DNA from: an uncultured Clostridia bacterium
Lineage (GTDB): Bacteria > Bacillota > Clostridia > TANB77 > CAG-508
Reading direction: 5' to 3'
NCBI GenBank assembly: GCA_934179885.1
Contig: CAKPQY010000028.1
Coordinates: forward strand, 1-7,666
Length of the DNA: 7,666 nucleotides
Position numbers and translations under genes: made by a program. Positions 5,670 to 7,666 of the stretch are shown here, in pieces; the first letter of the stretch is position 1, and each line of letters begins with the position of its first letter. The notes under the pieces are model-generated. The model did not search any database, was not told where the DNA came from, and saw only the letters and a list, made by a program, of their open reading frames with translations.

Positions 5670-6152
5670 ATGGTTACAAACCAGGCTTATTTATTTTTAG
5701 TATTTACATTAAATGGAATAATTATAGGACTTTTATTTGACATATTCAGAATATTAAGAAGAAGTTTTAAAACATCTGATGGTACAACATATATTCAAGA
5801 CATCTTATTTTGGATTTTAACAGGAGTTATTTTATTATATTCAATATTTACTTTTAGTAATGGTGAAATTCGATTTTATATGTTTTTAGGCGTATTTTTA
5901 GGATGCTTAATATACATGTTATTGTTCAGTAAATACTTTATAAGGATAAATGTAAAAATAATATTAATATTAAAAAAAATAATAGGGAAGATAATATCAA
6001 TTATAATATTTCCTATAAAGATAATAATAAAATTTATAAGAAAGATATTCTTTAAACCAATAAATTTTATTACAATAAATATGAAAAAATTTAAATCTGA
6101 TTGTCAAAAAAAGGTAAAAAATATATTAAAATCACAAAAAAATAAAATTTAA
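5670..6152 (+). CDS. yabQ: YabQ family spore cortex biosynthesis membrane protein
   Basis: The 160-aa protein begins with the YabQ hallmark: NQAYLFLVFTLNGIIIGLLF, followed by DIFRILRRSFKT (24-35) and YIQDILFWILTG (41-52). Hydrophobic stretches at about 6-26, 43-62 and 67-86 are likely membrane helices. A fourth, Ile/Lys-rich stretch (about 95-122) is amphipathic or membrane-bound, and the tail from 123 is strongly basic. YabQ is needed for spore cortex formation and sits in the membrane around the forespore. AAAGGA (5654-5659) lies 10 bases before the ATG. It is surely co-transcribed with yabP. The second half is extremely AT-rich and weakly conserved, so the call rests on the N-terminal half. 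Confidence 0.92.
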   Translation: MVTNQAYLFLVFTLNGIIIGLLFDIFRILRRSFKTSDGTTYIQDILFWILTGVILLYSIFTFSNGEIRFYMFLGVFLGCLIYMLLFSKYFIRINVKIILILKKIIGKIISIIIFPIKIIIKFIRKIFFKPINFITINMKKFKSDCQKKVKNILKSQKNKI

Positions 6153-6167
6153 ACATAAAAAATACAA

Positions 6168-6201
6168 TTTTTTCAAAAAATAAGAAGGATTTTTGAAAAA
6201 A
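6168..6201. repeat. A/T inverted repeat between yabQ and divIC
   Basis: Perfect 12-base arms, TTTTTTCAAAAA (6168-6179) and TTTTTGAAAAAA (6190-6201), are separated by 10 bases. Only one C-G pair stabilises it, so it would be a weak RNA hairpin. It may be a poor terminator for yabQ, and its right arm overlaps the predicted -35 box of divIC. In DNA this AT-rich, such a repeat can also arise by chance. Confidence 0.35.
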
Positions 6202-6220
6202 AAGTAGAAAAATATATTAT
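6193..6220 (+). promoter_or_regulatory. Predicted promoter of divIC
   Basis: TTGAAA (6193-6198, 5 of 6 to the -35 consensus), a 16-base spacer and TATTAT (6215-6220) predict a start near 6227, leaving a leader of about 20 bases. A separate promoter makes sense because divIC is needed in growing cells, whereas yabPQ are sporulation genes. Confidence 0.5.
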
Positions 6221-6246
6221 ACGTTATTTAGACGGGAGAGGTACTT

Positions 6247-6519
6247 ATGAAAAAGAAAAAATTGTATAAAAATTTATTAATAATATTAGTGTTGGCATAT
6301 GCAATATTTACTTTAGCAAACCAACAAAAAGTATTAAATCAATATAATAAAAATTGCAAAGAACTTGCAAGTAAGATAGAAGAACAACAAAAATACAATG
6401 GCGAACTAGTTGCTGAAAAAGAAAATGTAGATTCAAAAGAATTTATTGAACAAATGGCAAGAGAAAAATTAGAAATGTATTATCCAAATGAAAAGATTTA
6501 TGTTGATACTGGTATTTAA
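6247..6519 (+). CDS. divIC: DivIC/FtsB-type septum formation initiator
   Basis: The 90-aa bitopic protein has a short basic cytoplasmic tail (MKKKKLYK), one membrane helix (about 9-24), an extracellular coiled coil (about 26-62, QQKVLNQYNKNCKELASKIE onward) and the conserved end of the family, EFIEQMAREKLEMYYPNEKIYVD (65-87). It is part of the FtsL-DivIB/FtsQ complex at the division septum, which activates septal wall synthesis. The ribosome binding site GGGAGAGG (6234-6241) is 5 bases before the ATG. The place after yabQ is the same as in Bacillus, which favours DivIC over FtsL. It is followed by a strong terminator. Confidence 0.9.
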   Translation: MKKKKLYKNLLIILVLAYAIFTLANQQKVLNQYNKNCKELASKIEEQQKYNGELVAEKENVDSKEFIEQMAREKLEMYYPNEKIYVDTGI

Positions 6520-6537
6520 TAGCATTACATTAATGAT

Positions 6538-6564
6538 AGCGCACAAAAGCGCTTTTTCTTTTTT
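6538..6564 (+). terminator. Rho-independent terminator of divIC
   Basis: A GC-rich 5-base stem, AGCGC (6538-6542) with GCGCT (6549-6553), closes on a 6-base A-rich loop and runs into TTTTTCTTTTTT. It is the only GC-rich spot in the intergenic region, 18 bases past the TAA stop. Confidence 0.85.
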
Positions 6565-6574
6565 AAAAAAAGAC

Positions 6575-6603
6575 TTCCTTTTTTTGGAAGAATATGTTAT
6601 AAT
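6575..6603 (+). promoter_or_regulatory. Predicted promoter of rho (extended -10)
   Basis: A perfect extended -10 element, TG-T-TATAAT (6595-6603), lies 17 bases after a poor -35 box (TTCCTT, 6575-6580). The extended -10 can make up for the weak -35. The predicted start is near 6610, giving a leader of about 90 bases that is almost all A/T and in which I see no riboswitch or attenuator. A short hairpin, CTTCC/GGAAG (6574-6590), overlaps the -35 region. Confidence 0.6.
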
Positions 6604-6700
6604 ATAAAATGTATTTTATTTAATTCGAAAAAAATCCCAAAATAAAACAGAATAATAAAAAGAATATATAAAATTATTAATTTATATTTAGGAGGAATAT

Positions 6701-7666
6701 ATGATAGATTTAGAGAAAAAAACAATATCTGAATTGAAAGAACTAGCAAAGGAGAATAATATAAAAAATATTTCAAAATTAAAAAAAGAAGATTTAATTG
6801 AAGTATTAAGTCAAGTACTAAACGATGATGTTAAAATTGCAAATATACCAAGTAATACAATGAATTTTAACAATAATGATGTAATTTCAGATGATTATAA
6901 ACAAGAATTGTCAGGATATAAACTTACAAATGAGGGTGACGAAATTGTTGAAGGAATACTAGATATATTACCAGATGGATATGGATTTTTAAGAGGAGAA
7001 AATTATTTATCAAGTCCAAAAGATGTATATATATCAGTAGTACAAATAAGAAGATTTAAATTAGATACCGGTGATGTAATTAAAGGTATATCAAGATTTA
7101 AAGAAGGTGAAAAATTCCCATCATTAATATTTGTTGGAGAAGTTAATGGAGAATCACCTGAAAAAGCAGCGAGAAGAAAAAGATTTGATGAGTTAACACC
7201 AATATATCCAGATGAAAGAATAAGACTAGAAACTCAAAGTAATGAATATGCAATGAGAATAATAGATTTAATGTCACCAATTGGAAAAGGACAAAGAGGA
7301 ATGATAGTTGCTCCTCCAAAAGTTGGTAAAACAACATTATTAAAGAAAATTGCAAACAGCATATCTAAAAATAACCCAGAAGAAAAATTAATAGTATTAT
7401 TAATAGATGAAAGACCTGAAGAAGTTACAGATATGAAACGTTCTATAAATGGAGAAGTAATTTATTCAACATTTGACGAATTACCAGAACATCATGTAAA
7501 AGTTGCAGAAATGGTACTTGAGAGAGCAAAAAGATTAGTTGAACAAGGTCAAGATGTAGTTATACTTTTAGATAGCATCACAAGACTTGCAAGAGCATAT
7601 AACTTAACAATACCTTCATCAGGAAGAACAGTATCAGGAGGTTTAGATCCTGCTGCATTACATAAA
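6701..7666 (+). CDS. rho: Transcription termination factor Rho (N-terminal 322 residues, runs off the window)
   Basis: Rho is the hexameric RNA-dependent ATPase that pulls transcripts from RNA polymerase. The visible part has a Rho_N helical domain (1-40, ISELKELAKENNIKNISKLK), a low-complexity Asn-rich linker (about 45-70), the cold-shock-like RNA-binding domain (about 82-150, with DGYGFLRG at 92-99 and DVYIS at 108-112) and the ATPase core. The core shows Walker A APPKVGKT (204-211; Ala is usual where Val is here), LLIDERPEEVTDM (233-245), TFDELPEHHVKVAEMV (257-272) and Walker B VVILLDSITRLARAYN (286-301). The last about 100 residues, with the Q-loop and R-loop, lie beyond the right edge. 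AGGAGGA (6690-6696) before ATG 6701 makes the start certain. The N-terminal region lacks the long Arg/Asn/Gly insertions found in some Firmicute and actinobacterial Rho proteins. It has its own promoter after the divIC terminator. Confidence 0.96.
   Translation, partial: MIDLEKKTISELKELAKENNIKNISKLKKEDLIEVLSQVLNDDVKIANIPSNTMNFNNNDVISDDYKQELSGYKLTNEGDEIVEGILDILPDGYGFLRGENYLSSPKDVYISVVQIRRFKLDTGDVIKGISRFKEGEKFPSLIFVGEVNGESPEKAARRKRFDELTPIYPDERIRLETQSNEYAMRIIDLMSPIGKGQRGMIVAPPKVGKTTLLKKIANSISKNNPEEKLIVLLIDERPEEVTDMKRSINGEVIYSTFDELPEHHVKVAEMVLERAKRLVEQGQDVVILLDSITRLARAYNLTIPSSGRTVSGGLDPAALHK

Noticed and set aside
7143..7355. Minus-strand open frame of 70 codons inside rho
   Set aside because: It is antisense to the Rho ATPase core; its Leu/Phe-rich composition is a by-product of the AT-rich coding strand.

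Overview
The window looks like chromosomal DNA from a low-GC, spore-forming Firmicute of the Clostridia. The evidence is very AT-rich flanking genes (AGA/ATA-heavy codons, Lys/Ile/Asn-rich proteins), AGGAGG-type ribosome binding sites, U-tailed hairpin terminators, and the sporulation/division order yabP-yabQ-divIC. No tRNA, rRNA, CRISPR array or recognisable insertion sequence was found, and no gene-free stretch exceeds about 220 bases.

Layout. (1) 1-1200: the last codons of an unidentified gene, then an aspartate kinase (209-1186) with its own promoter, a palindrome at the predicted transcription start, and a terminator overlapping its stop codon. The kinase is short, with room for only one ACT-like regulatory domain. 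(2) 1211-5270: an accessory-looking block with visibly higher GC. It holds a minus-strand beta-CASP metallo-beta-lactamase nuclease, a divergent small basic protein, and a two-part gene of Clp/FtsH hybrid type. A 72-aa Clp_N half-domain (3279-3497) is followed, in the same reading frame and across a single TAA, by a 570-aa protein with the second Clp_N half, one Clp-type AAA+ module and an FtsH-type M41 zinc peptidase (3504-5216). Each transcription unit has a good housekeeping-type promoter, and the units are closed by hairpin terminators. (3) 5355-7666: yabP and yabQ (spore cortex/coat), divIC (division septum) and the first 322 codons of rho, which runs off the window.

How they fit together. 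The flanks are ordinary core genes: amino-acid biosynthesis, sporulation, division and transcription termination. The middle block is the unusual part. Its main protein looks like a soluble, self-contained ATP-dependent protease that combines a Clp unfoldase module with the FtsH peptidase, without FtsH membrane helices and without a second Clp ATPase ring. The in-frame stop inside its Clp_N domain means one of three things: a two-subunit arrangement with coupled translation, stop readthrough, or a recent nonsense mutation. The nearby beta-CASP nuclease has intact catalytic motifs, but no shared function with the protease can be shown from sequence alone.
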